Positions 1 to 12,492 are shown, numbered from the stretch's first letter. The stretch is 64,000 nucleotides of DNA from Panagrolaimus kolymaensis (GCA_028622995.1 JAJQJQ010000029.1:1798001-1862000), one strand, 5' to 3'. The notes: generated from the letters alone by a model not told the origin. Made by a program: numbers and translations.

Positions 1-463
1 TTAGCTGATTTATTACAAAATTCAAGCGGCGATCATTTGGATATTCCTGAATTTAAGTTTGAAACCGTTAAAGCCGCGATCGATTTTTGTTACGCACAAA
101 ATATTTCTGATTTTCTTGAAATCGATCAAAATGCAATGGAACTTTTAATTTTTGCTGATAAATATGGTTTTCAAACTTTAAAGGTGATTTCAATTTTTTT
201 TTCTGCGATGCTTTAATATAAAATTTTAGCCCAAATTAGAAACATATCTCACGAAAATTTTAACTAAACAAAATATTGGAGAAATGGTAAAAACTGCGAG
301 CAAAACATTTTCCCCAATTCTTCGACCAGGATGCATTAATTTTGTTTTACCCTTGCTTAATAATAACAAAAATTCTACTGAAATCGATGAAATTGACGTC
401 TCTGCCTTTAATGCATATTTCTTAAAAGAACTTATTCAACAATCTTTAAAACCAAAACCCTAA
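1..463 (+). CDS. MATH-BTB family protein, C-terminal part (5' end outside window)
   Basis: Exons 1-183 and 230-463, phase-0 intron of 46 bp, stop TAA at 461-463. The first exon enters inside a BTB domain (ADLLQNSSGDHLDIPEF, then the FCYAQNI and LLIFADKYGF segments). The second exon carries the helical C-terminal part (NIGEMVKTASK). BTB proteins of this type usually bind Cullin-3 and present a substrate held by an N-terminal MATH domain; that domain would lie left of the window. The BTB exon is closest to that of the next gene (1105), while the last exon is closer to the gene at 4735, so the copies look mosaic. Family assignment is confident; the substrate is unknown. Confidence 0.85.
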
Positions 464-1045
464 TTCATTTTTTTTCGGTGTTCCTTGAATTTTGTTTATT
501 TAATTTTTGTGTGAAAAGTATTTGTTTTCGAAATTTTTTAGCTTTCATTTTGCTGTTTTTTTATTTTCAATGATTTGGTTTCTATTTGAATAAAAGTAAA
601 AAAAAATTAATTTCTTGTAGCTATGCCTTTATCTTATCTATGAGAAAACACACAATACACAAAAAAAAATCAAGAGTGCTACTTTTATCTCAACAAAATC
701 ATGGAGAAACAATATTCGCGATATTTTTTTTTGCTTAAAATCTAGTAGAATTATCATTTAATTAATTCATTGAGTTTTTATTAAATATATTTTAAATTTT
801 TCTCTTGATAATTTTTTTTATAAACAAAGTTTTTTAGATCAGTTGTCTGTAGAAATAAGAGTGATACACACTCGTTCAAAGTATGCGTTTGGATCATTTT
901 TTAAATAACTTTAAAAAAGGCAATTATTAAAAAAAGAAATTTTTTTTCATTTTTCCAAAGCAGTTAGCAAAAAAAAACTCTCACATGGAAATTTTTTAAA
1001 ATTGTCGATCATCATTTTATTTTTTCTTCTTCTCCCTCTTTTCCT

Positions 1046-1056
1046 TATATAAAAAG
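1046..1056 (+). promoter_or_regulatory. TATA box upstream of the MATH-BTB gene at 1105
   Basis: TATATAAAAAG lies 49 bp before the ATG, after a pyrimidine-rich tract. Spacing fits a start of transcription near 1075-1085. The call rests on motif and position only. The rest of 464-1104 is A+T-rich with no gene seen. Confidence 0.5.
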
Positions 1057-1104
1057 AAGGGGTTTAGATATTTATTAAATTTTTAGATTCATAAAACCAA
1101 AATT

Positions 1105-2258
1105 ATGGGTTCCATCGAAATTAAAGAAGTAAATGTTTAGTAATAAATCTTTTTAAATAATTATTTTATGGATATTTATTAATTAATTGTTTGTTTTTAA
1201 GGGAAATGATTGGTTTGATGCAACATCCACAATTTATCTCTCATCATTTTTTGTTAATAAAGGTTGGACTTCAAAAGAATACAAATTAGGAATGGAATTA
1301 CCAAATATAAAATGGTATTTAAAATGTGGAATTACTATTTCTGAATCATGGATGTATATTAATTTGATTGTAAAAGCCAAAGAAAGCGTTGTTGATTATT
1401 TTATTTATTTTCGAATTTATAATTCTAACACTTCCCTTTATTATCGAAGTATGTAATTTTTTTTAATTTAATTAATTAATTATTTACATTAATTTAATAA
1501 ATTCCAGAAAAAGTTGGAACAATTCATGAATATCTTGAAATTCGGCTTCAAGAAATCGATATATCACATTTAAAAGATCCTGAAAAAGGATATTTAATGT
1601 ATGAAAAATTATATATTAATATTCAAGCAGGTTTTGCACAAAATGGAAAAACTAATTTTTCTAATATCCCAAATCGAGGATTACCCATGCCTTTGGAAGA
1701 TTCAAAAGATTTTGAATTTAATGTTTCTGGACAAAGTGTTAAAGTACATGTTTTTATTAATATATGTATTTATCTTCGCATTTTTAATCTCAAAAATATT
1801 TTAGGCTCATAAACTTTTACTTTGCACTGAATCCACTGTTTTGGCGGATTTATTACAAAATTCCAGTGGCGATCATTTGGATATTCCAGAATTTAGGTTT
1901 GAAACCGTTAAAGCCGCGGTGGATTTTTGTTATGCTCAAAATATTTTTGATTTCCTTGAAAATTACGAAGCTGCTACTGAACTCTTAATTTTTGCGGATA
2001 AATTTGATTTCATAACTCTAAAGGTTTGTTTGCTGTTTTTTTCGCGCTGGTCTAAAAATTTTTTTTTAGCAAAAAATCGAAATTCACTTGTTGAAGATAG
2101 TAACAGAAAAAAAGTTTAACGAAATGCTTGCATGCATTAAGTTTGTTTACCCTTTTACTATTAAGAACTCTTCCATGCCAAATATTAAAGATTCGTTCTT
2201 TCAAGAAAATTTTATGATTACTGCTCTGCTTCGACATTCATTAAAAAACAAAACTTAA
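1105..2258 (+). CDS. MATH-BTB domain protein (304 aa)
   Basis: Five exons: 1105-1128, 1202-1448, 1508-1743, 1805-2023, 2070-2258. The start is the short MGSIEIKE exon, shared in form with the gene at 4735 (MISLEIKN). Residues about 9-165 are the MATH-like part (NDWFDA, IKWYLKCG, YFIYFRIYN, then FEFNVSGQSVK). Residues about 170-242 are the BTB core beginning AHKLLL, and the last exon is a helical tail. The usual family role is a substrate adaptor for Cullin-3 ubiquitin ligase. The last exon (QKIEIHLLKIV) differs strongly from the matching exon of the neighbours and lacks the NIGEM motif. All frames join across canonical GT-AG introns, so the gene looks intact. Confidence 0.85.
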
Positions 2259-2670
2259 TTAAATCCCGACACATATTTTTTTCTTCAGCTTTACTTACTT
2301 ACTTTACATTTTATTGATTTTTTATTTTATGTTATTTTATAGTTTTGAAAAGAAATACATAAAATCATAATCTATGATAAAACTGTTTTTTTTTCTTTGC
2401 ATCATCATAGCCTTTTCATTCTATCACTATTATGGGATATCTTTTTAATGACCTTTGCATTTTGTTTTTGTCTATGCCCTTAAACTATGATAATCAGCTG
2501 AATTGTTTACCTTTTTATTTTGCTTGTCGTTACCAAAGAAGGAAAGAGATAAACAACAACAACAACAAAAAAATATATGGATAAAAACAAAATTCATCCA
2601 TTCTTAATTTTATCTTTTGCAATAAAAGTTTATTTATAAAATTTATTATTTTTCTGTTTCGTTTTCTTCG

Positions 2671-4228
2671 ATGACGACTTCTGAATTTGGCACCATTGAA
2701 AAAATTGAGCTTCCGTTACTTGATAATAAATTTGTAAGTTTTAGATGAAAAGCTTTTTTAATATATTATTTTAATTCTTTTTTTGAATTTAGCCAAAAGA
2801 ATGTAAAATTTCAATTAAATGGTTAATAAAAGAAAAAGATTTATTTGAAGCTAAACCATTTCAAATTTTATATGACGAAGTTTATAGTGCATCAAAAATT
2901 CCGGCTGTTGATTATTTGCTTGGAATTTTACCAAATGGAATTAAAAATTATTCATCGAATATTGTTGGAATTTATTTAGGAATGGAAAATAGTAGAGCAA
3001 AGAAAATTCAAGCCCATATGAAAGTAACGGTTCAATCCGCTTCAAAAACCAATGAAGACATACATATTTATGATAAGTCTAGTGCTATGGGACTTAAATT
3101 GTGTACACGTGAAGAATTATTTGATCCTAAAAATAAATATTTTATTGATGGAATATTAACAATTGAATTTGAAGCAATTTTAAAACCTCGACAAATTACT
3201 CGAAAGCCGTTATCTCATGAGCTTAATGTATTTTCAAAAGAATTATTATGGATATCTCCATTATTATTGGACAGGGAAAAAGAAGAAGATAAAGATATTA
3301 TTATCATTTTTGTTGAAAATCAAAGCATTATGGTAGGTATTTATTTTTGATTTAAAAAAAACAGAGCAGTCGAGTTTACAAAAGTTTTGTACAGAGTTTT
3401 TGAAAGTCTTGTTTTCTTTTTTCTCTCCGTAAAGCAATTTATTTATTTTTGGCTTTAAAATATATCAAAATTTGTTCTAAAACATATTTTTGTGTTCATT
3501 AATTAATTAAATTAAACTTTTGGTAGTAAATTTTTTTTATGAATTCAAAAGTTTGAATTTGTTTCATTATTTTTGGGGATTGCATATTTTGAAAATTCAT
3601 TTAGTTAGATTTTCTCAAAAATATGAGAGCAGCTTTGGCTAAACAAATTATTTTTATCGCATTTTTTATTCTTCAAATTGTTTTTCTTTTTTTCAGATTC
3701 ATAAATCTGCTTTAATTTCTCATTCCCTTGTTTTTGATGCAATGTTTAAATCAGGAATGAAAGAAGCAAAGGAAAAACAAGTGGATATTATTGATTTTAA
3801 AGCGAATATAATTAAAATTGCAATTGAATTTTGTTATGAAATTGATATTATTCCCTTTATTAACGATGAAAATATTTATGATCTTTTGGGTTTTGCAGAT
3901 AAATATTTTATGGATGATATGAAAGTATACCTCCAAATTTTTTTATAAAAAATATATATATCATACATATTTTTAGGATATTATTGAAGCAGAAATGATA
4001 GAAAATTTAAATGAATCCAATGCAATTTTATATGCAAATATTTCGATTATTTATAAATGTAAGAATCTTCGAGAATTTTGTATTTGTTTCTTAGCAAAAT
4101 ATTTTGATCCTCCAGCAACAACTTTTTTTAATGACGACATTGATATTCTTGATGATGAAATTAAAAAAGAAATTGAGGAAAGAAAGGGCGATCATCATGT
4201 CGATGAAAAGGTTGAATTTTATAATTAA
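2671..4228 (+). CDS. divergent MATH-BTB-like protein (360 aa)
   Basis: Exons 2671-2733, 2793-3332, 3697-3924, 3977-4228. The BTB part starts at exon 3 (IHKSALISHSLVFDAMF) and runs through FADKYFMDDMK. Exon 2 (180 codons) holds a MATH-like fold candidate with IKWLIKE near its start, but it is longer and much less similar than in the flanking copies. The third intron position (364 bp) is the longest in the array. The C-terminal tail is acidic (DDIDILDDEIKKEIEERKG) and unlike the other members. It sits in line with the tandem array on the same strand, so descent from the same family is likely. Substrate adaptor function is inferred from the BTB core alone. Confidence 0.75.
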
Positions 4229-4734
4229 TTTATTATAATATTTTTTTATCGTTGTGATTGTCATGTTTCTTTTTTTTTATCGAAAAATATAAAAATATTT
4301 TTGTCATCTTGCTTCTTAGGAGTTGCTATTAGAAATATGTAAAATTGGTATTTTGTTTTGATTAATTAGCCCCGCGAAATATGTACGAATAATAAAATAT
4401 GTTGTGATTTTGCTTTAGAGTAATAAAGGTCAGCTAATTTACAAATATTTTTCTTAATTTTCCATTGCATGTGAAGGGCAATTGATCAATTTCCTTCCCT
4501 TTCTCTCAATGGCAAAACCAAAAATAAATAATATATTAGAAAAATTTTGATATGCAACAAAAAAAGAAAGAAATACAATGAGTGTGAAATTATTTTTCTC
4601 TAAAGGCAAAAAGAGGTCATTAGTTGTTTGCTTCAAAAAATTTCCAACTAAAGCTCACTCATTTTTTTAAAAGCTCATTAGTTAGTTTTTCGTTTGCTTC
4701 AATTTGGTCGTTGCATTTCTAAATAAAAATAAAA

Positions 4735-5959
4735 ATGATTTCTCTCGAAATTAAAAACGTAAGTCCATGCCATATTTTTTTTATTTATAATATTTAACTA
4801 TAAATATATTTTTTATAGGGAATGTGCTGGTTTGATGCAGGATACAAGATTGATAGAATTATGTTTGCTGATAATAAAATTATTACTTCTGAACAAAAAA
4901 TAATCGAAGGATTACCTAATTTTAAATGGCATATAAAAATTGAGCCTCTTAGTTCTACAAATCATGGCAACATCGATCGTTACTTGAACATTAATTTGGT
5001 TGTCGATGGTGGTGGCGATGATGAAAAAGTAGATTATTCAATTTATTTCCGAATTAATAATTCTCAAACATACAAAAGTATTTTTGAAAGTAAGCGGTGC
5101 TTTAACTTTTTACTGATTTATTTTAAAAAAAATTAACTTATTAATTATAAATAATGATTTTTTTAGATTTGACAAGTTACATTAATAAAGGAAGCGAAAT
5201 TCAACTTAAACAAATTGATATATGCGATATTCAGGATGCAGGAAAAGGATATTTTAGAGATGGAAAAATGGATATCCATATTCATGCCACTTTTATGCCA
5301 AAGCGTAAAGTTAATTATCTTTTTAATTGTGCTGTTGCATCTAATTGGGGATCACGATTAATTGAAGATGATAAAAAGGATTTTGAATTTATTGTTTCTG
5401 GAAAAAGTATTAAAGTGAGTACCTTCCCATTTTTTTGAAGTATCTTAATCATAATTATATTTCCAGGCTCATAAACTTCTCATTTCTGTAGAATCCACTG
5501 TTTTTGCGGATTTATTTAAAAATTCATGCGGCGATAATTTGGTTATCCCAGAATTTATGTTTGAAACCGTTAAAGCCGCCATCGATTTTTGTTACGCCCA
5601 AAATATTTCGGAATTTCTTGAAAACGATCAAAACGCTTTGGACCTTTTAACTTTTGCGGATAAATATGATTTCATAACTTTGAAGGTAATTTTCAAACTT
5701 TACTTACACTTTTTTTGTAACTGTAAAATTTTAGCCCAAATTAGAAGCACATCTCACAAAAAATTTAACAACATTAAATATTGGAGAAATGGCAAAAACT
5801 GCGAACAAAACAAATTCCAAAATTCTTTGGCAAGCTGGCATTGATTATGTTAAATCATTACTCAACAGTAATTTTTCTGGTTCAGAAATTGATGTCTCAT
5901 CTTTTGATGCAAATGTTATGACAGCAATTCTTCAAGAAGCTTTAAAATTAAAGAAGTAA
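4735..5959 (+). CDS. MATH-BTB domain protein (328 aa)
   Basis: Exons 4735-4758, 4819-5089, 5167-5414, 5467-5685, 5735-5959. The architecture matches the gene at 1105 exon for exon: tiny first exon, two MATH exons (GMCWFDAGYKI, IYFRINN, FEFIVSGKSIK), BTB exon (AHKLLISVESTVFADLF) and helical last exon (NIGEMAKTANKTNSKILW). All introns are 49-77 bp with GT-AG ends. It is a probable Cullin-3 substrate adaptor. The BTB exon shares the exact 14-mer ACCGTTAAAGCCGC with the genes at 1, 1105 and 7899. The last exon is closer to the partial gene at the window start than to the gene at 1105. Confidence 0.87.
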
Positions 5960-6093
5960 TGAATACGCTACAGCACCAAAAAAACGTTTTTCTTTATTTA
6001 TATTTTATTTTTGATGTTTGCAAAAAGTATTTTTCACAATTTGTATAATAAATGCTTTATATTGAATGAAAAAAATAATAATAAAGCAATTGA

Positions 6094-6721
6094 TTAGCAT
6101 GATGTCGCTGGAATACATTCATTAAAGAAATCTCGAACCCATCCAAGATTGCATTGACATCCAGTAACGCAGGGTAAAGGACAAATAGGCTGGAAAAAAA
6201 AACAGTTTTTCAATTTTTTTGTGTAAAAACGCTCAAAAAACAAAAAAAATATTTGAGAACCTTACAAGTTTATTAAAGCACGTTGGTGGACAAGCTGTAC
6301 CACAATCTTGCCAAATTTCATTTAATGGACATTGTCGAGGAATGCCTTGAGGCCCTGAACCAGGAAAAAGTTGTCCAGGTCCATATTCGGGGAAAAGATA
6401 TCCATTAGGACCAGGAAAAATTTGAGAAGTTACTAAAAAAAATTTGATTTAAAAAAATGACTTGGGTTCTCAAATTTAATCATTTTCTGAAGTTAACATC
6501 TCATAAATAATTTTTTAAATTAAGGAATTTTGAAACTTTTTAATTGAAGAAATCTAATCAAAAAAATAAGAAAACACTATCTCACAGTAAAGCTATGGTG
6601 TGAGAGTGCAGCAAATGCACCCATACAGTTTTTTCCATCACTTCAAAGACCCAATTTTTTGCTTACCAATACCAGCAAAAACAATAGCGACGGTAAAAAT
6701 AATAGTAAAAATAAATTTCAT
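6094..6721 (-). CDS. secreted TIL-domain protease inhibitor-like protein (105 aa)
   Basis: Three small exons on the minus strand: 6667-6721 (signal peptide MKFIFTIIFTVAIVFAGI), 6266-6432, and 6094-6189. Exons 2 and 3 join to give ten cysteines: CPLNEIWQDCGTACPPTC, then C, C, C, CQC and two C-terminal cysteines. That is the pattern of a trypsin-inhibitor-like (TIL) domain with five disulfides. The first part of exon 2 is a Gly/Pro-rich linker (FPGPNGYLFPEYGPGQLFPG). Intron ends are canonical (GTAAGC, GTAAGG; ..TTTTAG, ..TTCCAG). Likely secreted and inhibiting serine proteases; the target is unknown. The gene lies opposite to, and between, MATH-BTB genes. Each exon is short, so simple ORF listing misses it. 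Confidence 0.85.
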
Positions 6722-7898
6722 TATAAAAAAGCAAATATTTTTAAATCCGGGATTGAAAAAATAAAAACCTCCTTTTTTACTAAATAAATATATTTTTTAA
6801 TAAATCTTTTTTTAATGGAAAAAGTGAATGAATTTTGAATAAAAAAAGAAAGAAAGATTCAAAACAAAATCATGGCCATATTTTTTTATTTATGCATCGC
6901 GGGATAATTATGTAACTGCACAAAAAAAAGGACGGATTACACCTACCACAAAATCTTGTTTCCTCCAAAAGAAAGGACGCGGCGGCGTGTCCGCATCAAA
7001 ACAAAACCATTAAAAAAGCACAACAACAAAAAATATGATTGTTGGTTGAAAGTTTAATCTACTACAGTTTTCGCCCATAAAAATTTGGAAATACATATGT
7101 TTGTATATTTTAATAATTTTAAGGTATTTTCAAACACTTTTTTATTGTTGCTTTTAACGCAGATCTGTATGATTCATTTATTATTCTTTTTAAATGACTT
7201 TCATTTTTTTGTATCATGGAAAACGAACTTAGAGAAACGTGTAATTTATTAACAAATAAGGTGTCAGAGCAGCCTTACATCAAGATTGTTACATTTCTTT
7301 ATTCATGACCATAAGAACGATCCAAAGCTTTAGCCCATTCTCAGTTTTTCTTCTGAACTTTTTCTTTTCCGTTTTTTTATTATAATTTAAATTTTATTAT
7401 CTTTTATAAAATTAAATGACAAATTAAATTTGGCTATTTTAAAACTTGTTTCACTTTTATTTTGTTATCTTTCTTTAAAATTAATAAAAAAAAAGAATTT
7501 CACTTTTGATTGAAAGGGAAACGAACTTTGAAAAAGTTTTTGTTTAACATTTTTAAAACAGCTGTTGTGAATCGTGGTCAAAGCAAAATAATAGCTCTTG
7601 GGTCTTTGGCTGCAGTGACAACCACTGTGGAAAGAGAGGCGAGTGCATTAAAAGAAAGTCCGTTATTATGCATGTTTTTTTTTTGCGACAGAGCAAAACA
7701 ACAACAATCAATCGAGTAAGCTTTTGAAAAGCTGAAAAGCAGCTTTCAATCAATAAAATCACATCGAAGCTTTTGCGAAAGTTTTTTGAGGTTTATTTGT
7801 CTTTTAACTTATCCCCAACAAAACTAAAAATTTATTAATTTTGATAAAAAAAACTTTTCAAACTATTTTTTTTCTTCTAAAATTTATTTTTCGTTGCC
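6722..7898. other. intergenic, no gene seen
   Basis: About 1.2 kb. A+T-rich with one GC-richer patch near 6930-7010. Short open frames around 7510-7760 exist on both strands but have no domain, no splice partners and simple composition, so they are not called. Confidence 0.5.
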
Positions 7899-9155
7899 AT
7901 GTCTTCCCTTAAATTTGATTCTATTCCACGATTTGCATTTATGGCTGAATGGGAAATTGGAAAAGCGATGTTTAGTGAAAATGAAATATTAAAAACTGAA
8001 TCAAAGTCTCTTGAAGGATTGACGGGTGTGGAATGGAATTTAGAATGTAATCCAAATGAAACACGAAATGATGAAAATGAAAATAATAATTTTATTTGTT
8101 TTTATTTAAATATTCAAACTCCAACAAAATTAAATTATACTTTATTTTGTAAAATTAATGATTACAAAGCGGCGGAGAGCGAAAAGTGGAATAATAAAGG
8201 TTAGTTTGTTTTTTGGAAGAAAAGTTTCACCTAAAAATTTGCTCTTTGATTTTTTTGACTTCCAAATAAATTTTTTATTTAATCTTTTCAGAAATTATTA
8301 ACACCGTTGAAGATTCCGATAAAATTCTGCTTATTAGCCTACCACATTCAGAAGTCTTTATTCCTGAAAGTAAATATTTTCAAAATGGTAAATTATGTCT
8401 TCGAATTTCTGGAATTTTTTCAAATTTTATTCAAACTAAAAAACGTTATAATTATTTTTTTAAATATGATCTTGGTTCATATTTGCTACAAAATGAAAAT
8501 AAAGATTTCAAAATAAAGGTTGAAGATCAAGAAATTGAGGTAATTAATTTAAATTTGTTTTTTGGTCCAGCCACGGAATTTTATTCTTGAATTTTTATAG
8601 GTTCACAAACTTGTGTTGGCTGCAGAATCGCCGGTATTTAAAACCATGTTTGAAAGTAATTTTAAAGAAGCTGCCGAAGGGAAAATGACAATCCCAGATT
8701 TTAATTTTGATACCGTTAAAGCCGCAGTCGATTATATTTATGCTATGGATATTACAGCTTTTGTGGATGATGAAGAAAATGCTTTTGATCTTTTAATTTT
8801 AGCTGATAAATATGATTTTCAAGTTTTAAAGGTTGGTTCGTTAAAGCCAAAAAAAATTGTTAGGAGCGATTTATCAAAATTTTTTTTGTTAAAGTACAGT
8901 ATTCTCAATAATTATTTTTTTTTATAGCCTGCATTAGAACTATATTTAGCTGATAAATTAATCAAAGAAAATATTGGAAAAATGGTGACTGCCGCAGATA
9001 AATCCAATGCCACAGTTCTTTGGCAAGCATGTATCAATTTTACTCGGCCTTTATTAAATAATAAAAATGGAAATCCTGGAATTGATACTTCGAGTTTTGA
9101 TTATAAATTTTTAAAAGAATTAGTTGATCAAAGTTTATCACCTAAAAGTCCATGA
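7899..9155 (+). CDS. MATH-BTB domain protein (335 aa)
   Basis: Exons 7899-8199, 8292-8539, 8601-8831, 8928-9155. The first two exons form the MATH-like part (RFAFMAEWEIGKAMFSE, VEWNLECNPNE, YTLFCKIND, FKIKVEDQEIE). Exon 3 is a classical BTB: VHKLVLAAESPVFKTMFESN, then FKEAAEGKM and LLILADKYDFQVLK. Exon 4 is the helical extension with NIGKMVTAADKSNATVLW. It is the most canonical BTB of the array and a probable Cullin-3 adaptor. It lacks the separate tiny first exon of the 1105 and 4735 genes, so it represents another subtype. It has the same 14-mer in the BTB exon as its relatives. Confidence 0.9.
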
Positions 9156-9718
9156 ATAATTAAAACTTTTTGATTTCTTAATTTCTATGAATTTATAAAA
9201 AACTTTAATTAAATTTAAATAATAAAAAACTGTTTATAAATTGTTTTTTTATTATCTTGAAGCGCTAAAGTTCAATAATTCATTAACAGAAAAACAATGT
9301 TTATAAAAAAATTATTATAATTAAACACCACTCTTTTAAACTTATCTTAATTTTTATTAAAAACAACATGAACATTTTTTTATTAACGAAAAATGTGCAC
9401 TAGAAAAAAAACAATTAATTATAAATCATTAATAATTAATAAATCTTTAAAAAATGGTTATTAGTAAATAATTAATTATTTTTATTTACTACGACGCCCC
9501 TAAACTTAAACATGTACCTACTACCAGCTTTAAGGGCACTCATACAATTATTTCTATTTAATTTTTTTACTTCCCGTTCAATTATAGTTTACTCATTCAT
9601 AATTAAGTAATTTACCAAAAATTACTACATCTTTTTATAATTTTTAATTAAAAAATGGAATATATAAATATGAGTTTTTTTAAATTAAATTTAATTAAAA
9701 AATTTTTTTTTTAATATA

Positions 9719-10679
9719 ATGGATTCTGAACCTTTTACATATTGGATTTCAAGTTTAATAATGGCTTCATGCAGAATTACAGAAATAACCCAAATAATTT
9801 TTTTGGTTCCACAAATTTTTATTTCTTCATCAAAATTTAAATCTGCATATTTTGTTTTTTTAATTATTGGATATTTATGGGATTTATTGCTTGGAGGAAT
9901 ATGGGTGGATTTTGTTATTCGTAAAACTATTAATCAATTTCAAATGAGTTCAGAATGGTATGATACTTATTTCTCAACGGTTTGGAGTACTTTGCTCGCG
10001 TGTAATCGATGTACAGCTTTAATATTTCCATTTATGCAAGATAAAGTAAGTTTTGAGAATTGGGGAGTTAAAATATTTTGAACAGAATTTATCATATTTT
10101 TTACAGATATGGTCAAAATCACGAACTTGGATCGCTGTGATTCTATTAATTTTATCGCCATTTTTAATCGATGGTTATAATTTAATTTACTTCCCTTTCA
10201 ACTTCAATATTATGTCTTTTGAACGAAAAACTTTTCGAGAAGGTTATTTAATTCGAGGAGCAATCATTAATGCAGCATTAACTATTTTGGTTTTGGGATT
10301 TGTTGGATATGCAATTTATAAATCAAGAAATTTTACATCCACAATTGCAGCCAAATGTGAAAAACGATTGATTTATCAAGCTTTAATTTCTTCGATATTT
10401 AGTTTAGCAAATTTTGGAATAAAATATTATAGCACTAAATTAAGTTATAATAATATGAATTATTTTGCTTTAATAACAAATATTTCGGCGATGGTTTATT
10501 ATTTTCATAATTCTTCGATTATTATTACACACTTTATTTTTAGTCCAAGCTTTCGAAAAGCATTTTTTAAATTTTATTTAAGAATATTTTGTTTATGCAA
10601 AAATGGTCAAAATACTGTTTTTGTTACTGATTCCAATGAACGTCGAAGAAATAATAATTTATCAAAGCCTGTTACTTAG
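9719..10679 (+). CDS. seven-TM chemoreceptor-like protein, Srg-superfamily type (299 aa)
   Basis: Exons 9719-10045 and 10107-10679, one phase-0 intron. Hydrophobic segments fit seven helices. The junction of helix 3 and loop 2 reads NRCTALIFPFMQDK then IWSKSRTWIAV, resembling the NR..A..FP.....IW signature of nematode Srg-superfamily receptors. Helix 4 ends SPFLIDGY and the C-terminal part has HFIFSPSFRKAF. It is a probable plasma-membrane receptor of chemosensory neurons; the ligand is unknown. A sister gene with the same intron position is at 21908. Assignment to one subfamily is uncertain. Confidence 0.75.
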
Positions 10680-11109
10680 TTATAAATTAAAAACAGATTT
10701 CTTTGTAAATTTTATATTTTGTTTTTTGTGTTTAAAAAAAATAAAAGTTTAACCTCAAAAAAGCGATTTTAACGTTAGAAAACAATCCACATTAAAATTT
10801 CTTAAAATTACCATTTTTAAATCAAAAAAGAAAAAATCCAAACATGGAAACCTTTGAAATTAAAAAACAAAGTTTGGCCGATGTTTTTCTACAAAAACTA
10901 GTAGTTTAGAAAAAATGAATGAATGAACGACATTTTTCTAGCCTAAAAATAGCATTTTTGGCAAAATATGGAACTACAAGAATCTTCAAAAACAGAAAAG
11001 TAAAGGAAGAAATGCAAATTTTTTATGTTCACTTTTTTTGTCTTCCGCATTTTCCATCACTTTCAAACTTTTTTGTTTGATACTCAGCGGCAGCAGCTTC
11101 ATGTGATCG

Positions 11110-12492
11110 ATGTCTGGGTTATTTTTGTATTTTTTGTAAGCCTTTTTTGCAAGTTTTTGTTACTAATTTTTGTTTATTTTTTTAGTTTTTCAACTTGTTT
11201 ATCTCATGTCTTTGCAAACTATTTAAATGCATGTTTTAAATATGATTATGATTATACAAACCAGTAAGTTACATATTTATTTACTTTTCTAATTTTTTAC
11301 ATGTTTATTTTTAGACCTCCAATTGAAGGATTTCGTCGTCATCTTTGTGAACCAGGGTATTATGAAGGAAGTTGTCTATTTATTTTGCCAAAGAAACTTA
11401 ACTATGAAGAAGCAAAAAGAACCTGCTTTTATGATTACGGTGGACGACTTGCAACTGCTAAAGACGATGATGGCTTGAAATTCTTGCTTTCCAAAATCAT
11501 TCGTGATCCAAATATTGACGTTGATGAAAATACTCGAGTTTGGATTGGTTATGGTGAATCTAAATGGGATTTTGTTGGATTGAATTCTAATAATATTATG
11601 GATAGTACATTTTATGGCATCGAATTTTGGTATGTTTTTAGTTATTTGCTAATCACTTCGTTTACCATATGCCTTTATAGGGAAACTGTATTTGGAAGAA
11701 TAGGAACTGAAAGATCTACAGCTAATGTGAAATGGGATGATGGTGAACAACAAAAGGGTCAAGATGGAGCTTGTCGAGAATATAGTGCAACGTTGAATCC
11801 AAAAACTGGCAAATTTTCTCGTCTTGATACTCAAACAAATGCTTATGCATTATGTGAAATTCCAAGATAGCCAAAACTTCGATGTCCTGATAATGATCCA
11901 AATGTTAAATGGTATCTAATTCCCCAAATTCGAATGTGTCTTCATATTGATCCTATAAAACGAACTATGCAAGATTCCCAAAGAAAATGTGCTGAAAAGA
12001 AGTCATTCATTGCTGTTCCAAGAAATGATATAGAAACAGATTTATTTCGAGGTTTGTTTTTTCATTTGTTTATTATATGGCTAAAATTTTTATTTCTAAA
12101 AACTATAATAGATTGTGTTTATGAATGATATAAGATGCAGCATTAATAAAACATTTATTTTAGTGATTATTGAGAAATATCCTATTAAGTTATCATCACG
12201 AAAACATAAATATGGATTAGATACTGTTATGTGGGTTGGTGTTACTGGTTATAAAAATAACGTTTATACTCTTGATGGAACAATACCGATATTTGGTGGT
12301 ACAAGTGCCGTTGAACAAACATGTGGTCTTTTGCTTTCTCAAAGAAGAAATCATGATACTGGAAAAAAACTTCCAATTGGAAAAAACGTGGAACGTGCTT
12401 TGGAAGGTTTTCTCGATATGTGTTCATTACTGCTTTCATCTGGTTGTCAACGATTTGCTGATCAATCCAATGCTTATCAAGTTCGAACATAA
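11110..12492 (+). pseudogene. double C-type-lectin-domain gene with an in-frame stop (left copy)
   Basis: Exons 11110-11135, 11186-11263, 11315-11629, 11681-12051, 12164-12492. It has a signal peptide, CTLD 1 from about FRRHLCEPGYYEGSCLFIL to ALCEIPR, then TAG at 11868-11870 where the right-arm copy has TGG (Trp). Downstream the frame stays open through a second CTLD-like part (MCLHIDP, MWVGVTGY) to TAA at 12490-12492. If translated as read, the product is a one-domain secreted lectin of about 200 aa. Otherwise it is a young pseudogene of the gene at 48097-49497. A sequence error is possible. The donor at 12052 (GTTTGT) is also weaker than its partner. Ligand unknown. Confidence 0.8.

Noticed and set aside
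7510..7762. Overlapping 69-codon frames on both strands
   Set aside because: No domain and no flanking exons; isolated in an intergenic gap.
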